Shown here: positions 1 through 7,082 of the stretch, piece after piece
Position numbering within the stretch: position 1 is the first letter of the stretch
How the letters are laid out: the number at the start of each line of letters is the position of its first letter
From: an uncultured Eubacteriales bacterium
Lineage (GTDB): Bacteria; Bacillota; Clostridia; Christensenellales; Aristaeellaceae
Assembly: GCA_900553295.1 (NCBI GenBank)
Contig: USCR01000068.1
Coordinates: 1 to 12,169, forward strand
DNA: 12,169 nt
Reading direction: 5' to 3'
The notes under the pieces: model-generated
What the model was told of the DNA's origin: nothing
The model's database searches: none
What the model saw: the letters and a program-made list of their open reading frames with translations, nothing else
Translations under genes and position numbers: made by a program

Positions 1-200
1 CAGGCGCTTCGGTAGCGGGAGCCTCGGTGGCGGGCGCTTCCGTAGCGGGAGCCTCGGTGGCGGGCGCTTCCGTAGCAGGCACCTCGGTGGCGGGCACTTC
101 CGTAGCGGGCGCCTCGGTGGCGGGCACTTCCGTGGCGGGCACCTCGGTGGCGGGCACCTCAGTAGCGGGCACTTCCGTGGCGGGCACCTCAGTAGCAGGT
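1..200 (-). repeat. 15-bp tandem repeat encoding PATEV/PATEA
   Basis: At least thirteen 15-bp units lie in phase with the coding frame, each encoding Pro-Ala-Thr-Glu-Val/Ala. Codons alternate (mostly GAG then GAA for Glu, with matching changes at Thr and Ala), giving a higher-order 30-bp period with one break. The fifth residue is mainly Val in the N-terminal units and Ala in the units nearest the window edge. The array continues to the edge, so its full length is unknown. Confidence 0.9.
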
Positions 201-349
201 GCGGGCGTCGCAGTGGTTACCGTTGGGCTGGAAGAAGGATCCGTAACGGCGCCATCCACTCCCTCGGCCAAACCGGCGCAGCACAGCTGCAGGGAGAAGA
301 CTAGCGCCAACAGAAAGGCGAGAAGTTTGCGAGTCTTATACAACGTCAT
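1..349 (-). CDS. Secreted PATEV/PATEA repeat protein (3' part outside window)
   Basis: This is the first 116 residues of an exported protein of unknown function; its 3' end lies beyond the left edge. Residues 1-29 look like a signal peptide: basic start (MTLYKTRK), hydrophobic core (LLAFLLALVFSL), and a plausible type I cleavage after GLA. A short Ser/Thr/Pro linker follows, then at least 13 uninterrupted pentapeptides PATEV or PATEA. Such Pro/Thr/Glu/Ala stretches are typical of extended stalks or spacers in Gram-positive cell-wall proteins, often before or between folded domains; this role is inference. The SD AAGGAGG lies only 2 nt from the ATG but 8 nt from an in-frame TTG two codons later (343), so TTG may be the true start. 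The gene lies 82 nt downstream of the epimerase operon on the same strand and could be co-transcribed. I see no clear promoter in that gap. No anchor motif is visible in the part shown. Confidence 0.82.
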   Translation of the reverse strand, partial: MTLYKTRKLLAFLLALVFSLQLCCAGLAEGVDGAVTDPSSSPTVTTATPAPATEVPATEVPATEVPATEVPATEVPATEAPATEVPATEVPATEAPATEAPATEAPATEAPATEAP

Positions 350-431
350 ACCCTCCTTAACATAGACTTGCTTTATCAATTCTCCGCGGGGTGCTTTCAT
401 CCAAAGGAAGCAAGCGGAAAACGATCATAAT

Positions 432-1496
432 TCAGGCGGCGCCCAGGGTGGCGTCGATCCACTGGCACAGCAGGTTCAGCCCTTCCTCCAGGCCGTGCCG
501 TGCCTGGAAATCCAGCAGCCGCCGGGCGGGCTCCCCGTCGCAGGCGCCGCAGCGCACGTCCCCGTTGCGGTAGTCCCCGGAAACATGGGGCGCCGGGGCG
601 TGGTACCGCCGGGCGATGACCTGGGCCACATCGGCAATGGTGGTCATGCGCCCGGTGCCGATGTCGATGGTTTGTCCCGCGGCGCTGTCCCGGTCCAGTG
701 CGGCCAGGATCGCGTCCCGGACGTCATCGATGAGCACAAAGTCCCGGACGATCTGCCCGTCCTCGTACAGGGGAATGGACTGCCCGGCCTTGGCCATGCG
801 CGCAAACAGGGGCACAATGCCCGTGTAGGCGTTGATCAGGGACTGCCCGGGACCGTACACATTTTGCAGCCGGACGATTTTCACCTGGGTGCCGGTGGCG
901 CCGCCCCAGGCCTTGAGCAGGTGCTCCTGGCACAGCTTGGTGGCGCCGTACACGCTGGTGGGATGGGGCTGGGTCCAGGCGGCGTTGGCGGGCAGATATA
1001 CCGCGCCGGGGAAGTCCCACTGCCCGGCGGCCAGCTGCGCGTCCGTGCGCTGGCCGGGATAGAAAATCTCCCCCTCCGCGCTTCGCCAGGCGCCTTCGCC
1101 GTAAATGGCCCGGCTGCTGGTGAGCAGCAGCTGCCGGGGAAGCTTCCCGGTCTGCGCCAGGGCGTCCATCATCCGGGAGGTGCCCACCACGTTGACGCTG
1201 GTGTGCCGGGTGGCGGAGAACAGGGATTGCCCCGTGCCCGTTTCCGCGGCCAGGTCGATGACCGTGTCCACAGCGTCCACCGTGTCCAGCAGGGCGGTCC
1301 AGGCCTGCGCCTCCCGGACGTCGGCCCGGTACAGTTCCACCGCCGGGTCCATCTCCGGGGGCCGGGGGGTATCCCCGTGCACCTGGGCCAACAGGTTGTC
1401 GAAGGCAATCACCCGGTCAAAGCGCTGCACCAGCCCGGCGGAGAGCGCCGAGCCGATGAACCCCGCGCCGCCGGTTACAATGCATGTCTTGCTCAT
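432..1496 (-). CDS. NAD-dependent epimerase/dehydratase, dTDP-L-rhamnose 4-epimerase-like
   Basis: This is a 354-residue extended short-chain dehydrogenase/reductase acting on a sugar nucleotide in the cytoplasm. The Rossmann motif GGAGFIG is at residues 9-15 and the catalytic Tyr183-x3-Lys187 (YGATK) follows a Ser pair at 127-128. The pattern QVHGD (38-42), AETGTGQSL (84-92) and IYGEGAW (131-137) resembles what I recall of dTDP-L-rhamnose/6-deoxytalose 4-epimerase-like proteins. Substrate assignment is from memory of the family and is tentative; UDP-glucose-type epimerases are the main alternative. Length is normal for the family. The start overlaps the upstream gene's stop as ATGA with only a weak GAGG ahead, which suggests translational coupling. 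It probably makes or interconverts a 6-deoxyhexose donor for the glycan built by the neighbouring genes. A long plus-strand reading frame over this gene is antisense shadow. Confidence 0.9.
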   Translation of the reverse strand: MSKTCIVTGGAGFIGSALSAGLVQRFDRVIAFDNLLAQVHGDTPRPPEMDPAVELYRADVREAQAWTALLDTVDAVDTVIDLAAETGTGQSLFSATRHTSVNVVGTSRMMDALAQTGKLPRQLLLTSSRAIYGEGAWRSAEGEIFYPGQRTDAQLAAGQWDFPGAVYLPANAAWTQPHPTSVYGATKLCQEHLLKAWGGATGTQVKIVRLQNVYGPGQSLINAYTGIVPLFARMAKAGQSIPLYEDGQIVRDFVLIDDVRDAILAALDRDSAAGQTIDIGTGRMTTIADVAQVIARRYHAPAPHVSGDYRNGDVRCGACDGEPARRLLDFQARHGLEEGLNLLCQWIDATLGAA

Positions 1497-2332
1497 GCTT
1501 CACGCCTCATAATCTGCTGAATTTTTCCGGGATCGCCCCACACGCCGGGGGAATCGTAGGGCCGGTCGGGGAAGGCGCCGTATTCCGGCGTGATGGACAG
1601 CCCCCGTTCCCGGATGAACTGCTCCACCCGTTCCCCCAGGCTCACCGGCTGGCCGGTGCAGCAGTTGATGATGCCCAGCACCTCCGTCTGCATCACGCAG
1701 GCGGCCAGCTGCTCGCCCAGCTCCGCCAGGTCGATAAAGTCGTAGCGGTTCTTGCCGGAGTTCAGGGGGAACGTGGTTTTCCCTTCCCGGGCCGCCTGGA
1801 GGATCTTGGCAAAGATGGAGTTGCTCTTCTCGTCGTTTCCTATAATATAATAGGCACGGAGCCATTGCAGCTGGGTGCCGTGCTGGGCGGCCAGAAGCTC
1901 GCAGGTCTGCCGCAGGGCGTTTTTGGCAATGCCGTACATGCTCTGGGGCTTGCAGGGGGTGTCCTCGGTGATGGCGCCCTCATGATACCCCACCTCGTGC
2001 ATGGTTCCCATCACGGCCAGCTGCTTCAGCCCGCCCTCCATCATCTGGCGCAGAAAGCGCACATGGGCGGAAACGTCCTCCATGTGGGAGGGGGCGTTGT
2101 GCACAAAGCCATTGCGCCAGGCCATGTGCAGGCATACATCCGGGCAGCCCAGGTGCTGGAACACCTCCGGGTCGTCCTGGAACAGATCCAGATGGCGGAA
2201 CTCCGCCCGGGGATCAATGTTCTCCTGCCGCACGTCCACGGCCGTTACCTGCGCGCCGCGATCCAACAGGCTCTTCACGGCGGCCTGGCCGATATAACCG
2301 GCTGCGCCGGTAACAAGCACCTTTTTTGCCAT
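1493..2332 (-). CDS. NAD(P)-dependent sugar-nucleotide epimerase/4-reductase (Tll-like)
   Basis: This is a 279-residue extended short-chain dehydrogenase. The GAAGYIG dinucleotide loop is at residues 9-15, a Thr at 110 (VMGTMHEVGY) sits in the catalytic Ser/Thr position, and Tyr133-x3-Lys137 (YGIAK) is the active-site pair. The HMAWRNGFVHN and GTMHEVGY blocks recall the NAD-dependent dTDP-6-deoxy-L-talose 4-dehydrogenase (Tll)-type group. The exact substrate cannot be read from sequence. I chose the ATG at 2332 because AAAGGAG lies 6 nt upstream; an in-frame ATG 60 nt further up falls inside a leader hairpin and has no SD. It is the first gene of a two- or three-gene minus-strand operon behind a perfect consensus promoter. 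It overlaps the next epimerase by four bases, so the two enzymes likely act on the same sugar nucleotide. Confidence 0.9.
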   Translation of the reverse strand: MAKKVLVTGAAGYIGQAAVKSLLDRGAQVTAVDVRQENIDPRAEFRHLDLFQDDPEVFQHLGCPDVCLHMAWRNGFVHNAPSHMEDVSAHVRFLRQMMEGGLKQLAVMGTMHEVGYHEGAITEDTPCKPQSMYGIAKNALRQTCELLAAQHGTQLQWLRAYYIIGNDEKSNSIFAKILQAAREGKTTFPLNSGKNRYDFIDLAELGEQLAACVMQTEVLGIINCCTGQPVSLGERVEQFIRERGLSITPEYGAFPDRPYDSPGVWGDPGKIQQIMRREA

Positions 2333-2346
2333 AGATTCTCCTTTAT

Positions 2347-2387
2347 CATGCTTTCGCCCCACCCGTCCTGGTGCCGCGAAAAGCATG
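2347..2387 (-). promoter_or_regulatory. Leader hairpin just upstream of the epimerase-operon SD
   Basis: The arms at 2347-2357 and 2376-2387 pair over 11 bp with one bulged base. Inside the loop CACC can pair with GGTG, extending the structure. In the minus-strand transcript the hairpin ends four bases before AAAGGAG. It is not followed by a U-tract, so it is not a terminator. It may protect the mRNA or modulate initiation. Confidence 0.6.
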
Positions 2388-2457
2388 TGCATTTTCCATA
2401 AAACGGATAACGCGCCCTTGCGTTTTACCTGCCCAACGGCAATCTACATACGGTTAG

Positions 2458-2486
2458 ATTATATCGCCCCACCCTATGTTTGTCAA
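2458..2486 (-). promoter_or_regulatory. Consensus sigma-A promoter for the epimerase operon
   Basis: On the minus strand TTGACA (2486-2481) and TATAAT (2463-2458) are both perfect and are separated by exactly 17 nt. Transcription would start near 2451, giving a leader of about 118 nt before the ATG at 2332. No other gene lies between. Confidence 0.88.
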
Positions 2487-2559
2487 TAAAAGCGCCAGGT
2501 TGCCGCAAGGATTTACAGTCGTTACGCGCCCGGATGGGCCCGTGGATGCGCCGCGCTCC

Positions 2560-2588
2560 TTGTAAAAATGTGCCACTGTTGCTATAAT
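2560..2588 (+). promoter_or_regulatory. Extended -10 promoter for the acyltransferase/glycosyltransferase operon
   Basis: TTGTAA (2560-2565, 4 of 6 matches) is followed after 17 nt by a perfect TATAAT (2583-2588) preceded by TG-n, an extended -10. The predicted start is near 2595, about 67 nt before the ATG at 2662. A dyad ATGAT-N4-ATCAT (2587-2600) straddles the end of the -10 and the start site and could be an operator. The promoter diverges from the one at 2458-2486, with about 73 bp between the two -35 boxes. Confidence 0.8.
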
Positions 2589-2661
2589 GATTTGTATCAT
2601 GGATTTCTATGCCCGCACCGTGGCATGGGGCCCATCAAACCATAGGTACAGGAGTGAAAGC

Positions 2662-3762
2662 ATGACCAGCCGTCCAGCCGCGTCCTCCCGGGACAATAAC
2701 TTTAACCTGATCCGTTTTATGGCCGCCCTGTGCGTGATGATCGGGCACATGTCCTTCATTGCCCCCGGACCGCTGTATATTTTTCTGGGCAACGGCATCC
2801 AGATCATGGGGGTGCGGACCATCTTCCTGCTGGGGGGCTATCTGATCTCCAAGAGCTGGAGCTCGGACCCCCATGTGCTGCGCTACGCGGTGAAGCGCGC
2901 TTTCCGCATCTGGCCGGCGCTGATCGTGTTCACCCTGGGGGTGGCGCTGGTGGCGGGGCCCATCCTGTCGGTGCTGCCGGCGGGGGAATACTTCCGCAAT
3001 CCGGCCACGTGGCAGTACCTGGGCGCCATCGGCTTCTATATCTCCTATGGGCTGCCCGGGGTCTTCGCGGACGTGCCCTATGCGGGGGTGGTCAACGGCT
3101 CCCTGTGGACCATGCCCCTGGAGGTGGCGCTGTATGTGCTGGTGCCCCTGGTGCTGTGGCTGGTGAGCCGCCGGCCCTGGCGCAAGCATGCCTCCCTGCT
3201 CACGGCCATTTTTGTGGGGCTGTACGTGGTGGCGGCGGTGCTGCGGTGCGCGGTGTTCCCCCAGTGGCGTATGGTGATCTATGGCCTGGATGTGGCGCAG
3301 TTCCTGGTGCTGGGGGTGTACTACATGCTGGGCATGCTCTATGCCCTGCCCCAGGTACGGCGGTTTTTGAACCTGCAGGTGGCCTCCCTGCTGCTGGTGG
3401 CGGCGGCCATGGCGCAGTTCACTTCCTATGCGGCCAACGAAGTGTGCTACATGCTGGTGTTCCCGTATTTCGTGTTTTCCCTGGGCCTGTGCGAAAAGCC
3501 GCTGTTCAAGGGCTTTGGGCGAAAGACGGAGCTTTCCTACGGCATTTACCTGTATGGCTTTTTCGTGCAGCAGTGCCTGGTGTGGCTGTGCAACCGCCTG
3601 GGCTGGACGCTGCCCTACTGGGGGCTGCAGGTGGTGAGCATCGCGCTGACCATGGCGTGCGCGTACCTGTCCGCCAAGCTTATTGAGGAACCCTGCATGC
3701 GGCTGTCCAAGCGGCTGCTGGCGCGCATCCCCGCGCGGGGAGAGCGGGCAACCACACACTAA
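2662..3762 (+). CDS. Acyltransferase 3 family membrane protein (OafA/YrhL-like)
   Basis: This is a 366-residue polytopic membrane acyltransferase, predicted to O-acetylate (or otherwise acylate) a surface glycan. The family hallmark R-x10-H is at Arg18/His29 in the first membrane segment. NGSLWTMPLE (145-154), ELSYGIYLYGF (290-300) and the terminal LIEEP (340-344) are typical of acyltransferase 3 proteins, which have about ten membrane helices. No extra SGNH domain is present, so it is the single-domain form. I chose the ATG at 2662 because AGGAG lies 8 nt upstream. The longer reading frame starts inside the -10 box of its own promoter and cannot be used. It is the first gene of a three-gene operon; its TAA stop forms part of the SD of the next gene. 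Confidence 0.92.
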   Translation: MTSRPAASSRDNNFNLIRFMAALCVMIGHMSFIAPGPLYIFLGNGIQIMGVRTIFLLGGYLISKSWSSDPHVLRYAVKRAFRIWPALIVFTLGVALVAGPILSVLPAGEYFRNPATWQYLGAIGFYISYGLPGVFADVPYAGVVNGSLWTMPLEVALYVLVPLVLWLVSRRPWRKHASLLTAIFVGLYVVAAVLRCAVFPQWRMVIYGLDVAQFLVLGVYYMLGMLYALPQVRRFLNLQVASLLLVAAAMAQFTSYAANEVCYMLVFPYFVFSLGLCEKPLFKGFGRKTELSYGIYLYGFFVQQCLVWLCNRLGWTLPYWGLQVVSIALTMACAYLSAKLIEEPCMRLSKRLLARIPARGERATTH

Positions 3763-3776
3763 GGAGGAAAAGCGGC

Positions 3777-4892
3777 ATGGCATCCGGAAAGAGAATACCG
3801 TTTATCAACGTCCTGCGGCTGCTGGCCATGGTCTTTGTGCTGACGCCCCATCTGCTGGCCTATCAGCTGGAAAACCAAGTGATGATCTGGGTGGGCACCT
3901 ATGTGCTCAATCCCCTGCACATCGTGCAGTACTGCGGGGCGCTGGGGGTGAGCCTGTTCTACATCACCAGCGGCTATCTCACCATGCCCCAGGCGGGCAC
4001 GGGCCGCTGCGTACAGCGGCTGTACCGGCAGGTGCTGTCCCTGATGGTGGAGGTGTTTGCCGCCATGATGTTCTGCATGGTGGTGTCCTATGCCTTCCAG
4101 GCGCTGTTTACGGCCATCAATGGCCATCAGGGGCCCTATGCCGCCTTTACCCTGCGGGACTGGCTGGCCTCCGCGGTGCTGTACCGCAACTTTATGTTCC
4201 GCGTATCCACGGAGGGCATCCTGTGGTTCCTGGTGCCCTTCCTGATGTTCAAGCTGGGGCTCATCCTGCTGGACAAGCCCCTCCGCCGCCTGGAGCAGCG
4301 CGGGAACGGGCCGTGGCTGTTCTTTGGGGCGGTTGTGCTGGGCTTTGCCATCCGCGCCCTGTGGCCGGCGTTCAACTATATCACGGAGCGGTTTTTCTAC
4401 ATGGGAATTATCCTCATGGGGTATATCTTCGCGCTGCTTCACCACGGGCGGATCAGCAAGGCCAAGTGCGCCCTGCTCCAGGGGGTCAACCTGGCGCTGA
4501 TGCTCTTCTCCCTGCAAATGACCCAGGTGGGCATTGATAATGGATACATCGTCTCCGCCCTGTACGCGGCGGTGCTCTTCTACGGGTGCTATAAGCTGCG
4601 GGATTCCTTTCATTACAATGGGTTCCTGGCTTATACGGATACCATCGGCCTGCCCTTCTTCCTGCTGCACTACTGCGTGGGGGTCAATTTCATTCAGCTG
4701 ATCTACTACGTGTTCTGGAACGGGTATTATACCGAGAACCACGTCATGGCCACCCTGGGCCTGTCCACGGTGCTGATGCTGGCCGTGGTCACCGCCTATG
4801 CCTATGGCGTCCAGCCCTGGATTGCCCGGGGACTGCGGGCCCTGGGCCGGCGGCTGGAGGGGCGCAAGCCCCCCGTCGCTCCTGCCGCGTAA
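3777..4892 (+). CDS. Second acyltransferase 3 family membrane protein
   Basis: This is a 371-residue polytopic membrane protein. The acyltransferase-3 signature R-x10-H is at Arg14/His25 (INVLRLLAMVF then PH). FYITSGYLTM (61-70) corresponds to the family's F-x-x-SGYL segment, and many hydrophobic segments follow up to about 345, ending in a basic cytoplasmic tail. It is more diverged than its upstream neighbour: it lacks a clear N-G-x-L-W-x-x-x-x-E block, with TEGILWFLVPF (145-155) in its place. It may therefore use a different acceptor or acyl donor. The gene follows 14 nt after the previous one with a strong TAAGGAGG SD, so the two are co-transcribed. Two acylation sites on one repeat unit is an inference. 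An EpsH/WcfX-type polysaccharide acyltransferase is the same superfamily and the same broad role. Confidence 0.87.
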   Translation: MASGKRIPFINVLRLLAMVFVLTPHLLAYQLENQVMIWVGTYVLNPLHIVQYCGALGVSLFYITSGYLTMPQAGTGRCVQRLYRQVLSLMVEVFAAMMFCMVVSYAFQALFTAINGHQGPYAAFTLRDWLASAVLYRNFMFRVSTEGILWFLVPFLMFKLGLILLDKPLRRLEQRGNGPWLFFGAVVLGFAIRALWPAFNYITERFFYMGIILMGYIFALLHHGRISKAKCALLQGVNLALMLFSLQMTQVGIDNGYIVSALYAAVLFYGCYKLRDSFHYNGFLAYTDTIGLPFFLLHYCVGVNFIQLIYYVFWNGYYTENHVMATLGLSTVLMLAVVTAYAYGVQPWIARGLRALGRRLEGRKPPVAPAA

Positions 4893-4908
4893 GGAGGCGC
4901 ACGCATCC

Positions 4909-6672
4909 ATGAAGCTGACCCAGATCGGTTCCAAGGTGATCTATCACCTGCGGGAGGAGGGCCTGTCCGCCCTGCCCCGCCGCGCCCATTACCTGGCGTG
5001 CAGGCTGCGCACCCGGGCGGAGCGCCGGGAGCATACCGCGGCCCGGGCTCAGGCGGACGCGGCCTATCCCCGCTGGCTGGCGCAGGCTCAGCCCGGCCCG
5101 GAGGAGCGCCGCCGCCAGGGGGAGACGCGCTTTTCCCACGGGCTTTCCTTCCTGATTCCCACGTACAATACGGCGCCGCACCTGCTCCAGGAGCTGGCCG
5201 ACGCCCTGCTGGCGCAGACCTCCCCCTGCTGGGAGGCCTGCTTTTACGACGGCGCCAGCACCCGGGAGGATACCCGGCAGGCCCTGCGGGACATGGCCCG
5301 GCGGGACCCCCGCCTGCGGGTGGAGCTGGGCAGGGAAAACCTGGGCATTGCCGGGAACACCAACGCGGCCCTGGCCATGGCCCGCCTGGACTGGGTCGCC
5401 CTGGTGGACCATGACGACCTGCTCACCCCCGACGCGGCCTACTGGGTGCTGCGGGCCGCGGAGGACGGCGCGGACATGGTCTACTCCGACGAGGACAAGT
5501 GCACCGCCGACGGAGCAACCTTCTTCGATCCCCATTTCAAGGGGGACTTCGCCCCGGATACCCTGCGGGCGGGGAACTATATCTGCCACCTGATGGCCAT
5601 GGAGCGGGAGCTCATGGCTTCCCTGGGGGGATTGCGCCCGGACTACGACGGCAGCCAGGACCACGACCTGGCCCTGCGCGCCAGCGAGCGGGCCCGGCGC
5701 ATTGTGCATATTCCCCGGGTGCTGTACCACTGGCGCATGCTGGATACCTCCGTGAGCCACCAGCGGGCGGAGAAGTGTGCCCAGGCCGCCGCCCGGGCGG
5801 TGGAGGATCAGCTGCGCCGCCTGGGTATCCCCGGGCATGTGGTGTGCCGCCGCCTGCGCACGGAGATCAGCTATGACCTGCGCCCCGGGGAGACCGTCAG
5901 CCTGATTGCGCGCTGCGGGGAAAAGGGCACGGGCCGCTGGCTGCGGGCCCTAAGCCGCCGCACGCCCGAGGGGGTGGCGGAGGTGCTGCTGGCCGGCGGC
6001 CGGGAGGGATGCTCCTTTGGGGGCAAGCCCTGCCGCGGTCTGCCCCGTGAGGGCGCCTGGGCCCGGGACCTGAACGCCGCCGCCCGGGCGGCCACGGGGG
6101 ACTATCTGCTGTTTCTGGTCCAGGGGGTGATGCCCCTGGAGCGGGGCTGGCTGACGCAGCTGCGCATGTATGCCCAGCGGCCGGACGTGGCCTGCGTGGG
6201 CTCCCTGCTGATGACCCCGGAGAAAATCTACCTGCACGGGGGCTACGCGGTGGACGTGCCCGGCGGCGCGCTGAGCCATCAGGGGGGCGTGAGCTTTTTC
6301 AACCGCCCGTACATGCTCACCGACCGGCAGGTGCGCAACGTCACCGCCGTGAGCGCCTCCATGCTGATGATCCGCCGGGAAACCTTCCTGGCCCTGGGGG
6401 GCTTTGGGGACTATGCCAGCGACCTGGCGGCGGCGTCCCTGGGGCTGCGTGCCCAGGAAGCGGGGCTGTGGAACGTTTTCGTCCCCGAGGCGGCGGCGGT
6501 ATGGCATGGCAAGGAGCCGCCCTGCCTCACCGGCCCGGCCCCGGCGGAGGACCTGGCCCGCTTCCGGGAGGAATTCGGGGCGCATCCCCCGGAAAAAAAT
6601 TACAGCCCCCTGTTGGAAAAACAGCGGGGCTGGATGATCCTGGATACCGCCAGGCCGGCGGGGGAAATTTAA
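4909..6672 (+). CDS. Two-domain family 2 glycosyltransferase with degenerate second domain
   Basis: This is a 587-residue cytoplasmic glycosyltransferase. A basic N-terminal segment (1-75) precedes a complete GT-A domain. In that domain FLIPTYNTAP (81-90) binds the nucleotide, ALVDHDDLL (164-172) carries the DXD-type metal motif, SDEDK (193-197) follows, and QDHDLALR (250-257) supplies the base region, ending at HWRM (274-277). A second GT2-like region spans about 328-535. Its expected metal motif reads LVQGVMP (403-409), with no acidic pair, and the usual E-D-x-D block is replaced around 500-516, so it is probably non-catalytic. The domain order resembles long rhamnosyltransferase-type enzymes of surface polysaccharide clusters. 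The ATG at 4909 was chosen because AAGGAGG lies 11 nt upstream (slightly long) and 16 nt separate it from the previous stop. The stop TAA overlaps that of the convergent gtrA-like gene. Donor and acceptor sugars cannot be inferred. Confidence 0.9.
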   Translation: MKLTQIGSKVIYHLREEGLSALPRRAHYLACRLRTRAERREHTAARAQADAAYPRWLAQAQPGPEERRRQGETRFSHGLSFLIPTYNTAPHLLQELADALLAQTSPCWEACFYDGASTREDTRQALRDMARRDPRLRVELGRENLGIAGNTNAALAMARLDWVALVDHDDLLTPDAAYWVLRAAEDGADMVYSDEDKCTADGATFFDPHFKGDFAPDTLRAGNYICHLMAMERELMASLGGLRPDYDGSQDHDLALRASERARRIVHIPRVLYHWRMLDTSVSHQRAEKCAQAAARAVEDQLRRLGIPGHVVCRRLRTEISYDLRPGETVSLIARCGEKGTGRWLRALSRRTPEGVAEVLLAGGREGCSFGGKPCRGLPREGAWARDLNAAARAATGDYLLFLVQGVMPLERGWLTQLRMYAQRPDVACVGSLLMTPEKIYLHGGYAVDVPGGALSHQGGVSFFNRPYMLTDRQVRNVTAVSASMLMIRRETFLALGGFGDYASDLAAASLGLRAQEAGLWNVFVPEAAAVWHGKEPPCLTGPAPAEDLARFREEFGAHPPEKNYSPLLEKQRGWMILDTARPAGEI

Positions 6673-7082
6673 CGCTTGCGGAAAATCACCAGCTTGCTGG
6701 CCACGTAATTCACGATAATCACCAGCACGTTGGACAGCACCTTGATCACCATGCTGTTCCAGCCCAGCAGATCCACGCACACGTACATGATGGCCACGTC
6801 CATCAGCCCGGAGAGCAGCCGGAACAGGAAAAAGGAACCCATCTCCCGCAGGATGCCCCTGCGGGTGTTTTCTTTGCTTTCAAAAACCCAGCGGCGGTTG
6901 GTTACATAGGCAAAGAGCACCGAAAGCACCCAGGCCACGCAGGTGGCGGGCACCGTGGCCACCGCCAGCAGCTGCTCCAGCACGTAAAAGGAGACGATGT
7001 TCACCAGGGTGGTGAGCCCGCCGAAAACCACGTAGAGCACAATATCCTTGTACTTTTGCAGCAGTGCCTTCAGCGTTTTCAT
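6669..7082 (-). CDS. GtrA-like membrane protein
   Basis: This is a 137-residue protein with four predicted membrane helices (about 14-36, 42-62, 82-104, 112-133). The signature F-A-Y-V-T-N-R-R-W-V-F (57-67) after helix 2 and the N-Y-x-x-S-K-x-x-I-F ending (125-134) are those of the GtrA family. Members take part in moving or presenting lipid-linked sugars for modification of O-antigen, teichoic acid or arabinogalactan. The start overlaps the stop of the upstream polymerase-like gene (ATGA), indicating one operon and probably coupled translation. Its stop overlaps that of the convergent glycosyltransferase gene. In this context it probably serves flipping or side-branch glycosylation of the same glycan. 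Confidence 0.9.
   Translation of the reverse strand: MKTLKALLQKYKDIVLYVVFGGLTTLVNIVSFYVLEQLLAVATVPATCVAWVLSVLFAYVTNRRWVFESKENTRRGILREMGSFFLFRLLSGLMDVAIMYVCVDLLGWNSMVIKVLSNVLVIIVNYVASKLVIFRKR

Noticed and set aside
27..365. Plus-strand reading frame of repeated MAGASVAGTSVAG type
   Set aside because: It is antisense to the PATEV/PATEA protein. The minus frame has an SD and a signal peptide; the plus frame has neither and is a by-product of 15-bp repeats.
350..431. Possible terminator or promoter between the epimerase and the repeat protein
   Set aside because: Only a weak 5-bp TGCTT/AAGCA hairpin without a U-tract is present, and no acceptable -35/-10 pair could be placed.
495..1520. 341-residue plus-strand open frame
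   Set aside because: Antisense of a clear epimerase with intact motifs; the product is Gly/Pro/Val-rich with no family features.
2635..3783. 382-residue minus-strand open frame over the first acyltransferase
   Set aside because: His/Gln/Pro-rich antisense shadow; the plus frame has R-x10-H and membrane helices.
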